DNA of 64,000 nt, from contig NC_086366.1 of assembly GCF_036324505.1 (NCBI RefSeq), positions 22,516,611 through 22,580,610 of the forward strand, given 5' to 3'. Position numbers and translations under genes: made by a program. Source of the DNA: Eleginops maclovinus. Its lineage: Eukaryota > Chordata > Actinopteri > Perciformes > Eleginopidae. Numbering within the stretch: the first letter of the stretch is position 1; each line of letters begins with the position of its first letter. Below the pieces are notes generated by a model. That model did no database searches. It was given only the letters and a program-made list of their open reading frames with translations, and was not told where the DNA came from. Below are positions 50,463 to 61,198 of this stretch, piece after piece.

Positions 50463-52323
50463 TCAATACTGCCAGTTCAAGAAACGGAGGTTGTCATGTA
50501 GGAAACACAACTGTTCGGCATGTTCGCCCTTGAGGTTGCTCCTCTTCTTGTCATAAATGTTCCCAATCTCACTAAACACCCTCTCGCTGGGAACTGAGGA
50601 AGGGGGTGGACAAAGGAATTTTCTTGCTAGTGGTGCAAGAAGGTGTAGACGGGATGCATTTTGCTTCCACCATTCTAGCGGTTTACCAGTCTGCCTATTT
50701 ATCACTGGCTCCTGGAGGTAGTGCTGCAGCTGGTCAGATATAAGGTGGTCTTCATCACTCTCCTGAGTAGGAGATCCATGAGGTCCCAAGATGTTGGCAT
50801 ACATTTGGTCAATGACACTGGAGGGACCAGGTACTTCCTCAACTTCCACCCTTCTCTGTTTCGAGTGTAGTCCTTCTTCTGCACTTGTGGCCATCTTCAG
50901 CTGTTCAGACACAACAGCATGCTCCTCCTTTATCCACCTTTTTGCTTTATCAAGTGTGCCCTCTGAAAAGACATGGCCCTTATAGCGAGGGTCCAGGAGT
51001 GTTGCGAGCACTAGACATTGTGTGTCCTCCATCTTTTGGAATCTTCTCTGTAAGCTTTGCAGCATTGACTCTCGCAGAGTTTTGATCCCAATTGTGTTTG
51101 GCCCCTGTCTGAAGAATCATCTTCAGCACAGCAATGCTCGGAATGACGCAGGAGATGGAAGCCTCTGACTTGCTCACCTCAAGGGTGACTTCCTCCATAG
51201 GCTCCAATGTATCAATTAAATTGGAAGCTATGTCCCATTGATCAGGGGATAGAGTGGCAATTTTTCCATACTCTCGAGCGTAGTTGTTCAGAGCTCTCTT
51301 CTGCTCCACCATTCTCTGCATCATATGAAGCGTGGAGTTCCAGCGAGTGGGTTCAGACTGGAGGATGCTGTGCTCTGGTAGGCCAAGTTCTTGTTGAATT
51401 TTTTTAAGCTTCTGCTTTGCAAGAACAGAGTGGTTGAAATGTTTGGCGATGTTCTTTAATTTGGCATTAATGTCCAGCACTACTCGCTGACTGTTGATGC
51501 CATCATTCACCACAAGCTGTATGGTGTGTGCGCTGCAGCTGAGATCAGGTATTTCCGCCAGTCTGAGACCTTTGACCATGTTTGCCCCACTGTCACGGAG
51601 AACAAGTACAACCCTGTCATGGCTGATGTCCCAGTGCTCCAGCAGACTGATGAACATGTCACCAATATACTCCCCTGTGTGGGAGCCTAACATTGTTTTT
51701 GCATTTAGGAGGACTTGCTTCCTGTCCCAGTTGTGGTCAATGAAATGGCATGTTAGACTCATGAGAGCCTCAGTGTCCCCAGACCAACAGTCTGTAGTGA
51801 AGGACAAAAAAGGGCCAGCCTCCTCTGAAATTAGTGCTTTGACTTTTCTCTCCACTTTTCCAACTATGTCCTCAAGCATGTCGGTGCGGTAGTGCTTCTC
51901 CGATTTTAATTTGTACCTGGGCTCCATTGCAGCCACCAGCCTCTGGAATCCAACACATGAAACACAAGCGAATGGCAGATTGTCTGTGGCAATCATTTCT
52001 GTTATTAATGTGTCTATTTTCTTTGATCTGGTGTCTGAATTTTGCCATTTCCGATGGGCATCAAACATATCTGTTACGGTTGGCTGATGAGGTTGGGAAG
52101 TGGATGTAGACACTGCAGCTGCTGGAGCTTTTTGTTGCTGAGCATCATTGTAAGCCTGGAGATGATGTACTCTCAGGTGATTCCAGAGGTTTGTGGTGTT
52201 TTTATGTTTGCTCTTTGCAGATCCCAAGCTCACATGTACCTTACAGAGCTTGCAGATCACCTTACTTGTAGCTGGCTCTGTGTCCGTAAAATGCTGCCAT
52301 ACTGGGTTTTTCTTTTCAGCCAT
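50463..52323 (-). pseudogene. hAT-1 transposase (one frameshift)
   Basis: About 620 codons in two overlapping frames, 52323 to about 51090 and about 51100 to 50463. The N terminus has a BED zinc finger (VWQHF, CKLC, NHLRVHH). The catalytic core follows, with TTDCWSG, LRDSGANMVKG (two catalytic aspartates), CSAHTIQLVVNDG and EPTRWNSTLHM. The C-terminal dimerisation region has EWWKQNASRLHLLAPLARKF and SVPSERVFSEIGN. It belongs to the ZBED-type hAT group. The frameshift lies within about 51075-51125, between VLKMILQ and the TLRESMLQSLQ block. Everything else is open, so either a single recent mutation or a base-call error disables it. Confidence 0.88.
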
Positions 52324-52939
52324 ACTGGGATGGTTTTCCTTCTGACATCAGACAACAATTCCTAAACAGAACAAACATTCAAGGTTAGCATTTAAAAGTG
52401 CCTTCAATGTTACTATATCACCATATGTTAATGAAAAATAAAATAATTTTATTTAGATTTTATTATCCATAACACATTTATTTTATTCATTATAAATAAC
52501 ATATGTTCTATATATATACACTATATATTCATGTATATAGTAGAAATATTATGTAGGCTATTATATAAAAATGACTGTAGGGGCCTACTCATCGATTCAT
52601 AACAACAAGAATTAACAAATGTATGACTTCTTGCAGTCTGTTAGTCTATTAATTATTCATTTTAATATGTTTAACAGAGTGCAAGAAGACTTCCATGATG
52701 TGACAACTTCAGATAGTTACTTCAAAATGGCAAAATACGTGTTCAGGTTATACAGTTTCACTGTGGAACTTCCATGCCTTAAACTTTCATATGTTTCCGT
52801 TTCAACAATATAAAACTCCGTCTCCCAGCATGCTGCGCAGGAAACCGGAAATAAGAACTAGAGAACATCTGTTTGATCCTTTTCAAATTCACAATCAAAT
52901 CAAACATGTAATACATCGCGAAAACAAATTGACATGGGA

Positions 52940-53176
52940 TGACAATGTTTTAAAACGTTCACTTGCTATTTGTGCGTCCTCTTTTTGTTAACATTTCACT
53001 TAGATTGTCCGTTACTTAAGTTTAGATCGTAACATAGCAGTCACCAGCGTTGAAGGGGCTTAATTGCGCTCAACGCTGGTGACTGCTATGTTACGATCTA
53101 AACTTAAGTAATGGACAATCTAAGTGAAATGTTAACAAAAAGAGGACGCACAAAGTGAACGTTTAAAACATTGTCA
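52940..53176. repeat. Long hairpin inverted repeat inside hAT-1
   Basis: The arms 52940-53053 and 53070-53176 are near-perfect reverse complements, with a few differences near the outer ends and one in the middle. The spacer is 16 nt. A third, direct partial copy of the arm follows at about 53218-53310. Confidence 0.9.
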
Positions 53177-53574
53177 CTTTCCTTTCTTCTTCAACTCCGA
53201 TGCAGTTGAAAACGAATGGACATGGGATGACAATGTTATAAAATGTTCACGTTAGATTTGTGTCCTCTTTTTGTTACATTTTCACTTAGATTGTCCGTTA
53301 CTATATTTTACTTTTTTCCTTTCTGTAAATGAAGCAACATCACAGATTACAACTAATCATGAGAGAAAATATGCGACTTTTGGACATTGGAATGTAAAAA
53401 TTGATGCCTTACCTGTAGACCGTCTTGCTCACTCTTGAAACCTCGTGTCCCGGTGTGCGTTCCAAGTTGCTGCCCGCAGATGTGCCTGACTTAAAATCGG
53501 CCCGGAAAATCGGCCGATGCCGATTGATTAAAAAATAGCAAAAATCGGCTTGCCGATCGATCGGTCGGTCTCTA

Positions 53575-54168
53575 GTCCCGATCAGCAAGGGAAGGGTAAA
53601 CCACCCAAAAAGGACGGAGGCGGCAGAACATGGAGTATGACAGCTCCTCTGTGTTCTCTGCAAGAAATTTCCTGTGCAGATTTTTTAACGTGTCAAGGAG
53701 GAACCTCTTCTGCATCTTCTGTTTGTCCTTTGTTTTAGTTTGCTTTTTGCCAGTGGTCATTCTACTGATATCATCACGTGTGAAGAAATCCCTCACCCTC
53801 TTCTTGATGTCCACAAAGTTTGAGATTTCCTTCCTTTGAAATGTAGATACACTGCCGGTGAGCTTCCAGCGTTTCTTTGAAAAACCCAACGCAGACTCTG
53901 TAAATGATTGCAGTCTGTATCTCTTAATAATGTTACCTGCCACTACTCTAGATATCATTTGCCTCTCTCTTTCAGTTTTTGCCTTTTTATAATGTTCCTT
54001 TATTTGAGCAATGAGTGCTGTGTGATGCAGTACAGATCTTCTGACATCACTTGGAACAGCTGTAGGTTTTGTCTTCTTTCCTAAACGCTGGAGCCTTTTC
54101 TTGTATTTTTCTTTGGCCCTCCTCTCTTCATTAAGAGATTTCTGTAATTCAGCTACCTGCTTTCTCAA
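53575..54168 (-). pseudogene. DDE transposase, N-terminal part
   Basis: About 195 residues starting MRKQVAELQKSLNEERRAKE, a charged coiled-coil, followed by a basic region with KRWKLTGSVSTFQRKEISNF and VRDFFTRDDISRMTTGKKQTK, and ending FWVVYPSLADRD at the hAT insertion. A short upstream exon may lie near 54313-54362, where an open frame runs into a GTAGGC donor. The basic segment with an FFTRDD core probably binds DNA (inference). Confidence 0.7.
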
Positions 54169-54847
54169 TTTGTCTTTAGATATTGTTATACTTAACAGCT
54201 ATAAATAACACTTTTCCTTAAAACTTTCCAAGCTATGAGTTTACCCCTCAACAGTGTTGAACACCTGAGATTGACAAAGGCCATAAGTACATAAAAACTA
54301 TAAAATATTCATAGAAAATGAGAGAGAAGCCTACCTCTTGTTCCACTGTCCTGTTCTGAAGACTTTGATGATGTCACTCACTCATAAATGATGTCAAAAG
54401 GATCAAACCATTATTTTATTGGGAGGGGGGGAATGTTGGCGTTACGGGGTTGAAACGCAAGGACCGGGTTAAAAAGCTAAAATTCTCTGAAAATTCAATT
54501 CCTTTTCTTGAGAAAATGCATGATCAATGAAAAGGTGACTTCTTGATGGAATTTAACCCAAAAAAAAACCATTATTATTTAAAATTGTATACTCAAAATG
54601 CATCATGCTATTGTTAGGGTGGGTTAATGGGACATGCGGAATTCTTAATAGTCTTAAGAACAGCAAACAAAAGTGTTGAAATAAATATCTGTTTAAATAT
54701 GTATTCTCTATTTCATATAAAAAACATGTGAAACTTTGAAATGTTACAGTTTAGGTGTAGTTTGATCAATATTCTGAAAAGTAACAACAATGTTACACCT
54801 TGGGACAAAGACACTACTGAAATGGCACCGAATCTGTAGAATGACCC

Positions 54848-54905
54848 TTTCTTCAGCGAGGTCAATGTAATGTACATGTACATTACATTGACCTCGCTGA
54901 AGAAA
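54848..54905. repeat. Perfect 58-bp palindrome at the transposon right junction
   Basis: Two 29-bp arms (54848-54876 and 54877-54905) are exact reverse complements with no spacer. The right arm is copia gag coding sequence. The left arm is an inverted extra copy between the transposon end and the displaced ATGT duplicate. Confidence 0.95.
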
Positions 54906-55888
54906 GCGGATACAGAGACTGTAACTGAGTACATTATCCGGGCAGAGCAGATCTTTACAGCGCTCAGAGGTGCTGGCGAGGCACCGAGTGAGGGACTGAT
55001 GATGGCAATGATTATGAGGGGACTTCCAGAAAATTACAAGCCGTTTACGCTGATGGTAACCCATGGTTCAGCGGAGATGAAACTGGCGGAGTTCAAGGCT
55101 AAGCTGCGAAACTTCGAGGCGTCGGAGGATGCAGAGCCAGTAGCCGAGATGGCGGGAGAAAGGGTGCTGAAAGCCCGCGCAGCACTGAAGAAAAGGAGTG
55201 GCGGATCTTCGACAGACATGGCGTGTTGGCGGTGCGGAGAAAAGGGACATCGAAAAGATGAATGCACGAGGAAAGTTTGGTGCGGTTCCTGCAAAAGCAC
55301 AAGCCACAGCGACAAAGCCTGCAGGAAGAAAGAGCGTGCACAAAGCTGTAGGTGCGCTCGCGCTGAAGATGGCAGCAGCGGCGGTCGTGCAGCGAGTGGT
55401 GGAGGACGGATCGGCGCGCGGGGACCCGCGGTAGACGACGTCACATTACGGGCAGAGACCGAGGACACCTGCAAGCCAGCGCAGCAGCGCCAGATCGAGG
55501 GAAAAGGGTTGGTCGTCGACACAGGCGCGACATCCCACATGCTGAACGACAGAAGCCGGTTCAAGACCTTCGACAGCACATTCAAACCAGAGGGCCACAG
55601 CATGGAGCTGGCCGACGGGAGGCGGACGTTCGGGTTGGCGGAAGGCAGAGGGAACGCGCAGGTGTGTCTCATCGACAGCGAAGGACGCAGATGTACAGTG
55701 ACTCTTAAGAACGCCCTGTACATCCCTTCATTCCCACAAGAACTGTTCTCCGTGAAATGTGCCACTGCACATGGTGCCAAGGTACTCTTCGAGGAAGGTA
55801 ACAATGTTCTTGTGGCGTCTAACGGCGCAAGGTTTAACATTCAAGTGTGTAACAGAATGTATTACTTGCAAACAGAGTGTGATGAAGA
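54876..55888 (+). pseudogene. Copia gag C-terminus and protease
   Basis: Continues the gag frame (MYITLTSLKKADTETVTEYI, then LRGAGEAPSEGL and MIMRGLPENYKPFTL). It has a CCHC zinc knuckle CWRCGEKGHRKDEC (CX2CX4HX4C) and a Gly/Arg-rich linker. The aspartic protease core is VVDTGATSHM, followed by ELADGRR, ALYIPSFPQELFSV and the NVLV strand. The frame stays open to the hAT-2 insertion, which enters within the Asp/Glu codons after YYLQTEC. Confidence 0.88.
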
Positions 55889-58709
55889 TAGGGATGTTAA
55901 CGGTTAATCGACTATCGATTAATTGTCGAAAAGAATTTACTCGATTAAATTAAATTAATTGTGACTAATTGAACATTGTAATCTATGACCGTTTCCCACA
56001 GGACGTTCTTGAACGTGACCCGAGATTCTCGCGAGCCGCTAGAGCTAGACACAAACTTGAGGCGGCAAAAAAACTAAAACAAACAATGATGAGGCGGTCA
56101 AAACGGAGTGGAGTGTGGGAGCATTTTAGATTAATTAACGATGAAAAAGACGCACAATGCAAACTTTGCGGTGCTACATTTAAATACAACAGCTCTACAA
56201 GTTCGTTAAGATACCACCTGAACAACTTGCATGTAACGTTAGCCATTCCGTCGCCTTCACAACCTACAATTGCTGCTGTGCTGGGAAGGCGAGTATGCGA
56301 CCAAAGAAAAGCAGACGGCATTACTCAGAGAATTTGCGGGATGATTGAAAGAGATATAATGCCAATTAGCACCACCGAGGCCGAGGGATTTCGGGAGCTG
56401 ATACAATTCATGGAGCCAGGATATAACATCCCTTCGCGAGCGACTGTGACTTCCAACTTGGAGGCACGCTACGAAATTAAGAAGGCTAAGCTAAAAACAT
56501 GTTTGTCCGCGGCTAATGTGGCTCTGACGACGGATTGTTGGACAGCACTGACTACAGAAAGCTACATCACGATTACTTGCCACTATATTGAAAACGACTG
56601 GCAGGTAAAGTCGGCAGTCCTTCTTACGGAGAGCTTATCCGAGAGACATACAGCTGATAATTTAGCTGCCAAACTGAACCAGGCTGTGGAGTCATGGGGA
56701 CTCACCGGCCGTGTAGTAGCCTGTGTGCACGACAACGCTCGGAACATTGTTTCAGCAAACAACCCCGCACGAGTCAGTTGGAAGTCAGTGTGTTGCTTTG
56801 CTCATACTTTAAATCTGGCCGTCAATGACGGATTCGCTGCTGCTGGTGTCAACCGAGTAATTGGAGCTGCTGGCAGGCTGGTCAAGCACTTCAATCACAG
56901 CACACCAGCAACGAAAGCGCTAGAAGCAAAACAAAGACAAATGCAGCTACCAGCTCATCGGCTCATTCAGTCCTGTAAGACCAGGTGGAACTCTGTACAT
57001 GCGATGTTTGGCAGACTCGTAGAACAGCGATGGGCCGTGTGTGCTGTGCTATCAGACCGCTCAGAGACCAAGCTTTCAGATGCGAGGACGCTGGAGTTGA
57101 GAGACGACTTCTGGCAGCTTATGGAGGACATAGCGCCAGCACTAGAGGCTCTCCAATGTGCTACTACTGTAATGTCAGCAGAGGCGGAGGTATCCATATC
57201 CAACACGTACCCCATCACATTTAGTCTGATTAACACGCATCTCAAGATGGCAAATGGAGACAGCAACAGAGTGGCGGAATTCAAATCTAAAGTGCGCACT
57301 TCGTTGGGGGAACGGATGAAGGTAAGCTATGGCCATTAATTAATTAAACTCTTCGATCACATTTGAGCTATATAACAGATTATGGGGTGAATCACTTATC
57401 ACCAACACATTGTCACAGTGTAAACTGCGTTTTTATGCAGTTGTACCCTTGTCATGTCAAACCTTATTAAATAAAACTCTAATGCTAGCTTTCTCCTTTA
57501 TTTAATTTTAACAGGTTGAGACTGAAGACCTCACATCAACAACACCAATGATAGCAACGATGCTGGACCCACGGCATAAGCACCTGGGATTTCTAAGCCC
57601 AGCAAGCAGGATCTCAGCTAATACCAAACTGCTTGAACTGGCTATGGAAGAACATGTGGACTCCACATCAACAAATGAAGCCACCACTGGAGATGATGTG
57701 CCAGTCCAGGGAGCTACACTTCAGAGACACACTTCTGCTATGACTCTTCTACTGGGTGAAAACTATACCACCAGCAACAACGATGACATTAAAGAGGAAG
57801 TGGACATGTTTCTGAAGGATGCCTCACCACTCCTTGATTCCAGTCCCACAGAATGGTGGAAAGTCAATGAAGGAAGATTTCCGAGGCTGGCAAATGTGGC
57901 ACGACGATATCTGTGCATACCGGGCACGTCTGTCCCATCAGAACGTGTATTCTCAGCAGCTGGCCTGACTGTAAACAGGCTGCGCACACGACTTACTCCT
58001 GACCACGTTAATATGCTTATTTTCTTGAACAAAAATAGAGGGGTCTAGGTCAGGAGCCTATTCAAAACACATTGAGACAGGAATGTTTTTGTTTCAGGAG
58101 AGGTAGCCTATATCTTCATTTGACTGTTCTAAGGGTCGCCCTCTAATGTTACTGTCACCTTCCTCAGGGATGATTTAAGTTGTGTTCAGAATATATTTGA
58201 AGTTTCCAGGGCTAGTTATCTTACTGTTACCTTTCTCAGACCAAAGGGGATTATAAATGCTGCTAATGTTTCAAGTTTTACATATGTAGTTAACCAGATT
58301 ATAATGTGTAGGCTTAATATTGTGTAGGCTAGGCCTACCCATATTGTTTAGATTTCTATTTAAAATTAATTTTATTTTGCTTAATGTTTCACATGCGACA
58401 GGTGAGCCAGTGCACAATTATTTTGTTATGTATTTTAATTTTCTGTGCTTAATGTATTTTGTTAAACTACATAAATGCCATTATCTGCACATTATCCTAA
58501 CTGGTACAATAAAACATCAATTGTGCAATATAGCATGCATTTTTATTCAGTAAATAAGCAATATTTAGCTTTTAATGTTAAAGACACTATTGATACACTG
58601 AGAAATTTACATTCTCAGGAAAAAAGCCGTTTATATCAGTTAATCGTTAATCGATCGATAAGGTCAATCAACTAATGATTAATGAATTAATCGATAATTT
58701 GCATCCCTA
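55889..58709 (+). mobile_element. hAT transposon 2, inserted in copia pol; possibly autonomous
   Basis: The termini are TAGGGATGTTAACGG and TTTGCATCCCTA (outer 8 bp perfect). It is flanked by GATGAAGA at 55881-55888 and 58710-58717. Length 2,821 bp. TTAATCGAT-type motifs are repeated near both ends. It carries an uninterrupted two-exon transposase gene on the plus strand, the best candidate in the window for a currently functional element. Confidence 0.95.
56086..58048 (+). CDS. hAT-2 transposase, two exons, apparently intact
   Basis: Exon 1 runs 56086-57321, the intron 57322-57514 (GTAAGC donor, TTAATTTTAACAG acceptor), and exon 2 57515-58048. The product is 589 residues. The frame is open further upstream, but the first ATG is at 56086. 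A BED finger is at residues 11-49 (W, CX2C, H, H). The core has TTDCWTALT (Asp about 150), HDNARN (Asp about 216) and CFAHTLNLAVNDG (about 238). The C-terminal dimerisation region (about 522-589) has EWWKVNEGRFPRLANVARRY and SVPSERVFSAAGL, whose Glu (about 555) is the likely third catalytic residue. It resembles ZBED1/Tam3-type hAT proteins. No stop or frameshift was seen. It catalyses cut-and-paste transposition in the nucleus. Confidence 0.9.
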
Positions 58710-60617
58710 GATGAAGATGATGTGTGCAATGTTAGCCATGATATCCAAACCTGGCACGAAATTATGGGGCATTGTAACTATGATGACATACTGAAACTGC
58801 AGGATGTAACCGTAGGCATGCACATTAAAGGTGCAAAGCGTAAGCCTGACAAAGAATGTCATGTGTGCATAGAGGGGAAGTTTACTCAGACGAGAAACAG
58901 AAATGCAACTGACAAGGTGCAAACACCACTTGAGTTGGTAAACACTGATCTAGCTGGTCCAGTGACAAATGGTTCAATTGATGGTTACAGGTATATGCAA
59001 TCTTTTACAGATGTGTGCACAGGAGTAGTTTTTACTTACTTTCTGAAAGCGAAGAATGATGCCGTACAGGCTACTGAAAAGTTTCTGGCTGACGTAGCGC
59101 CTTATGGCATTGTGAAGTGTATCCGGTCAGACAACGGGACCGAGTTTACTAGCAGAGAGTTTAAGTCACTACTAAGTAAGAACAGAATAAGACATGAGAC
59201 GTCCTGTCCTTACTCCCCACACCAGAACGGGATAGCTGAGAGGGAGGGGCGCACTCTCATCGAGATGGCTAGGTGTAAGCTTATTGACAGCACATTACCT
59301 AAGACCCTATGGCATTATGCTGTTCAGGAAGCAGCCTACACCAGAAACCGATGCTTTAACAAGCACATTGGTACAACACCGTACACAGCATTGACAGGGA
59401 AGAAATGTGATCTAGCTAAGATGCACAAATTTGGGTCAGAGTGTTACGCGCACCAACAAGACAAGGGTAAACTAGATCCGAGGTGTAAGAAGGGGCTCTT
59501 CGTAGGGTACGACAAAGGCAGCCCCGCTTTTCTAGTTTACCACCCCACCAAGGGAAAAGTGCAGAAGCACAGATTGGTCAAATTTATCACAAAGACCACA
59601 TGTGACAGTGAGACTCAGACTCAGGACTTAGGATTTGACCCCATTGAAAATAGTGAGAAGACAGACACATCACAGCCCAGTGCTACGAGCACAGACGTAC
59701 AGACAGACAGTCCACAATCCCCAGGAGATGATGGTGAGGAGCACCACAGGGTGACGCCACAGGCCCCAAGCAGTGGGAGATACCCCACTAGAGAGCGTAA
59801 GCCCCCGAGTTATCTTTGTGATTACGCTACTCAGGAAGATAGTGGTGATGATGATAGTACGCTCACCAGTATTGACTATTGCTATCGAGCAGTGTGTGGT
59901 GTGCCACTGACCTTTAAACAGGCTATGGCATCACCACAGGCAGGTAAATGGAAGTGGGCAATGGACGACGAGATGCAGTCACTCGAGGAAAACCAGACCT
60001 TTACCCTGACCAAATTGCCAGAGGGCAGAAAGACAGTGGGAGGTAGGTGGGTATACTCTATTAAGGAGGATAGTGATGGACATGAGCAGTACAAGGCCAG
60101 ATTTGTGGCGAAGGGATATAGCCAGAGAGCGGGGATAGATTATGGTGAGACATTCTCCCCCACGGCCAATATGACCAGTGTGCGTGTAGTCATGCAAAAG
60201 GCAGCCCAAGAAAACTTGGTACTACAACAAATGGACGTAAGGACGGCGTATCTACATGCATCCATAGACCGAGACATTTACATGGATCAACCTGAAGGTT
60301 ACGAAAAAGTGGGAGGAAACCTAGTGTGTAAATTAGAGAAGTCTATTTATGGTCTGAAGCAATCGGGGCGTAACTGGAATGAGATGCTACACAAATGCTT
60401 GATAAATGACAACTTCACACAGAACCCAGCGGATCATTGTGTATACTCAAAAGAGTCTAAGCAGGCAGGGAAGGTGATTATAGTCATTTGGGTGGATGAT
60501 CTCATCATCGCAGCGAATAACATGAGAAGTCTAGAGCAAGTGAAGGCAATGCTTTCTAGGCACCTAGGACCTAGGCAGGTTGAAGCATTTTCTAGGCATA
60601 GACTTCAGTCAGACTGA
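58710..60617 (+). pseudogene. Copia integrase and reverse transcriptase
   Basis: The integrase has an HHCC finger (WHEIMGHCN...CHVC) and the catalytic Asp/Asp/Glu in VNTDLAGP, IRSDNGTEF and NGIAEREGRT. A GKCLGKCD-like linker region and a Ser/Thr/Gln-rich spacer follow. The reverse transcriptase begins near FKQAMASPQ..KWAMDDEM and has KARFVAKGYSQ, MDVRTAYLHA, SIYGLKQSGRNW and the catalytic IWVDDLIIAAN. A frameshift between about 60555 and 60575, in a repeated CCTAGG, ends the frame early. The next strand (HFLGIDFSQTDDCV, then RYVDKILNRFDM) is readable in another frame up to about 60724. RNase H is absent. Confidence 0.92.
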
Positions 60618-60872
60618 TGATTGTGTAACAATGTCACAACAGAGGTATGTTGACAAGATTCTCAACCGTTTTGATATGCAGGAGTGCAGAACACGCGAGA
60701 CACCATGTGAACAAAAGGTTGACTAAACTGATGAAATTTTCAGGGGCCATGTTTGGTGTAAGCGTCTGATGAGCTGTAAATATGTTAAGTACTGTATGTA
60801 CTGTAAAATGTTTTGATTTATTTCTGAGTTTATTCTGATTGCTAAAAGCTGTACAGGATACAAGTCACTCAT
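60618..60872 (+). other. Copia 3' region with RNase H deleted
   Basis: After the displaced end of the reverse transcriptase (stop at about 60722-60724) the sequence passes directly to AT-rich 3' UTR. Copia elements normally have about 400 bp or more of RNase H here, so an internal deletion is inferred. Confidence 0.65.
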
Positions 60873-60881
60873 AAGTGGGAG
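60873..60881 (+). other. Polypurine tract of the copia element
   Basis: AAGTGGGAG directly precedes the 3' LTR start TGTTGA, the expected place for plus-strand priming. Confidence 0.75.
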
Positions 60882-61193
60882 TGTTGACATATGTGTGTAT
60901 GATTGACTGAGATGTATTCTGGACTACTTACCTGCTCCACACCATAAGGGGGTGCTGTCGATTTTGTATGGGATGAATATGATTGGTGACGTCACACCCC
61001 CTATATATATGAATGTTCTGCGCGTGATTTTTCTCTTGGCCCGCTCCCAATATGATGAAGGCTGGAAGAGCAGTTCCTTTGTTTGCTGTATAATAAATAT
61101 GCCCTAAAGGCTTAAGGAAGAATTCGTCTCGTCTACCTTTCTAGTGTTGCACTATTGGACTCCTGCTGTGTGTTGGCAGTACTCCTGCTAACA
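60882..61193 (+). repeat. 3' LTR of the copia element
   Basis: 312 bp, TGTTGACATATG to GCTAACA. It contains the CCAAT-CRE pair (60981-60994), TATATATAT (from 61002) and AATAAA (61092-61097). It is followed by the GTCTC duplicate and LINE-B. Confidence 0.95.
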
Positions 61194-61198
61194 GTCTC

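Larger units (their letters stand above)
50044..53574. mobile_element. hAT transposon 1, inserted in the DDE transposase gene
   Basis: The ends are TAGAGACCGACCGAT and its inverse ATCGGTCGGTCTCTA. It is flanked by GTCCCGAT at 50036-50043 and 53575-53582, the 8-bp duplication diagnostic for hAT elements. Length 3,531 bp. The minus-strand transposase contains one frameshift. A long inverted repeat is present near the 5' side of the gene (52940-53176). Confidence 0.95.
47707..54847. mobile_element. 7.1-kb DDE DNA transposon, superfamily undetermined, inserted in copia gag
   Basis: The termini are GGGTCATTCTACAGATT (47707-47723) and its exact inverse (54831-54847). The inverted repeat extends to about 25 bp with one mismatch (GGTGCCA after it). 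ATGT (47703-47706) reappears at 54876-54879, a 4-bp duplication separated from the right end by 28 extra bases. One minus-strand transposase gene fills the interior and is itself split by a hAT. A 4-bp duplication would suit a Sola-type element, but I cannot confirm this from memory of the family; treat it as unclassified. Confidence 0.88.
46957..61193 (+). mobile_element. Copia-type (Ty1/copia) LTR retrotransposon with nested insertions
   Basis: A complete LTR-to-LTR element inserted into the LINE-B 5' UTR, flanked by GTCTC (46952-46956 and 61194-61198). The domain order is LTR, primer site, gag with CCHC knuckle, protease, integrase, reverse transcriptase, LTR; integrase before reverse transcriptase is diagnostic for copia. 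Gag and pol were one continuous frame across both insertion points. It is interrupted at 47707-54875 and 55889-58717. RNase H is missing, so the element is defective. The LTRs differ by about three substitutions and two short indels by my count, so it is fairly young. Confidence 0.95.

Noticed and set aside
55034..55840. 268-codon minus-strand frame
   Set aside because: It is antisense to copia gag-protease, whose domains are clear on the plus strand.
46957..61193. Endogenous retrovirus
   Set aside because: Integrase precedes reverse transcriptase, there is no envelope frame, and the primer site and short LTRs fit copia.
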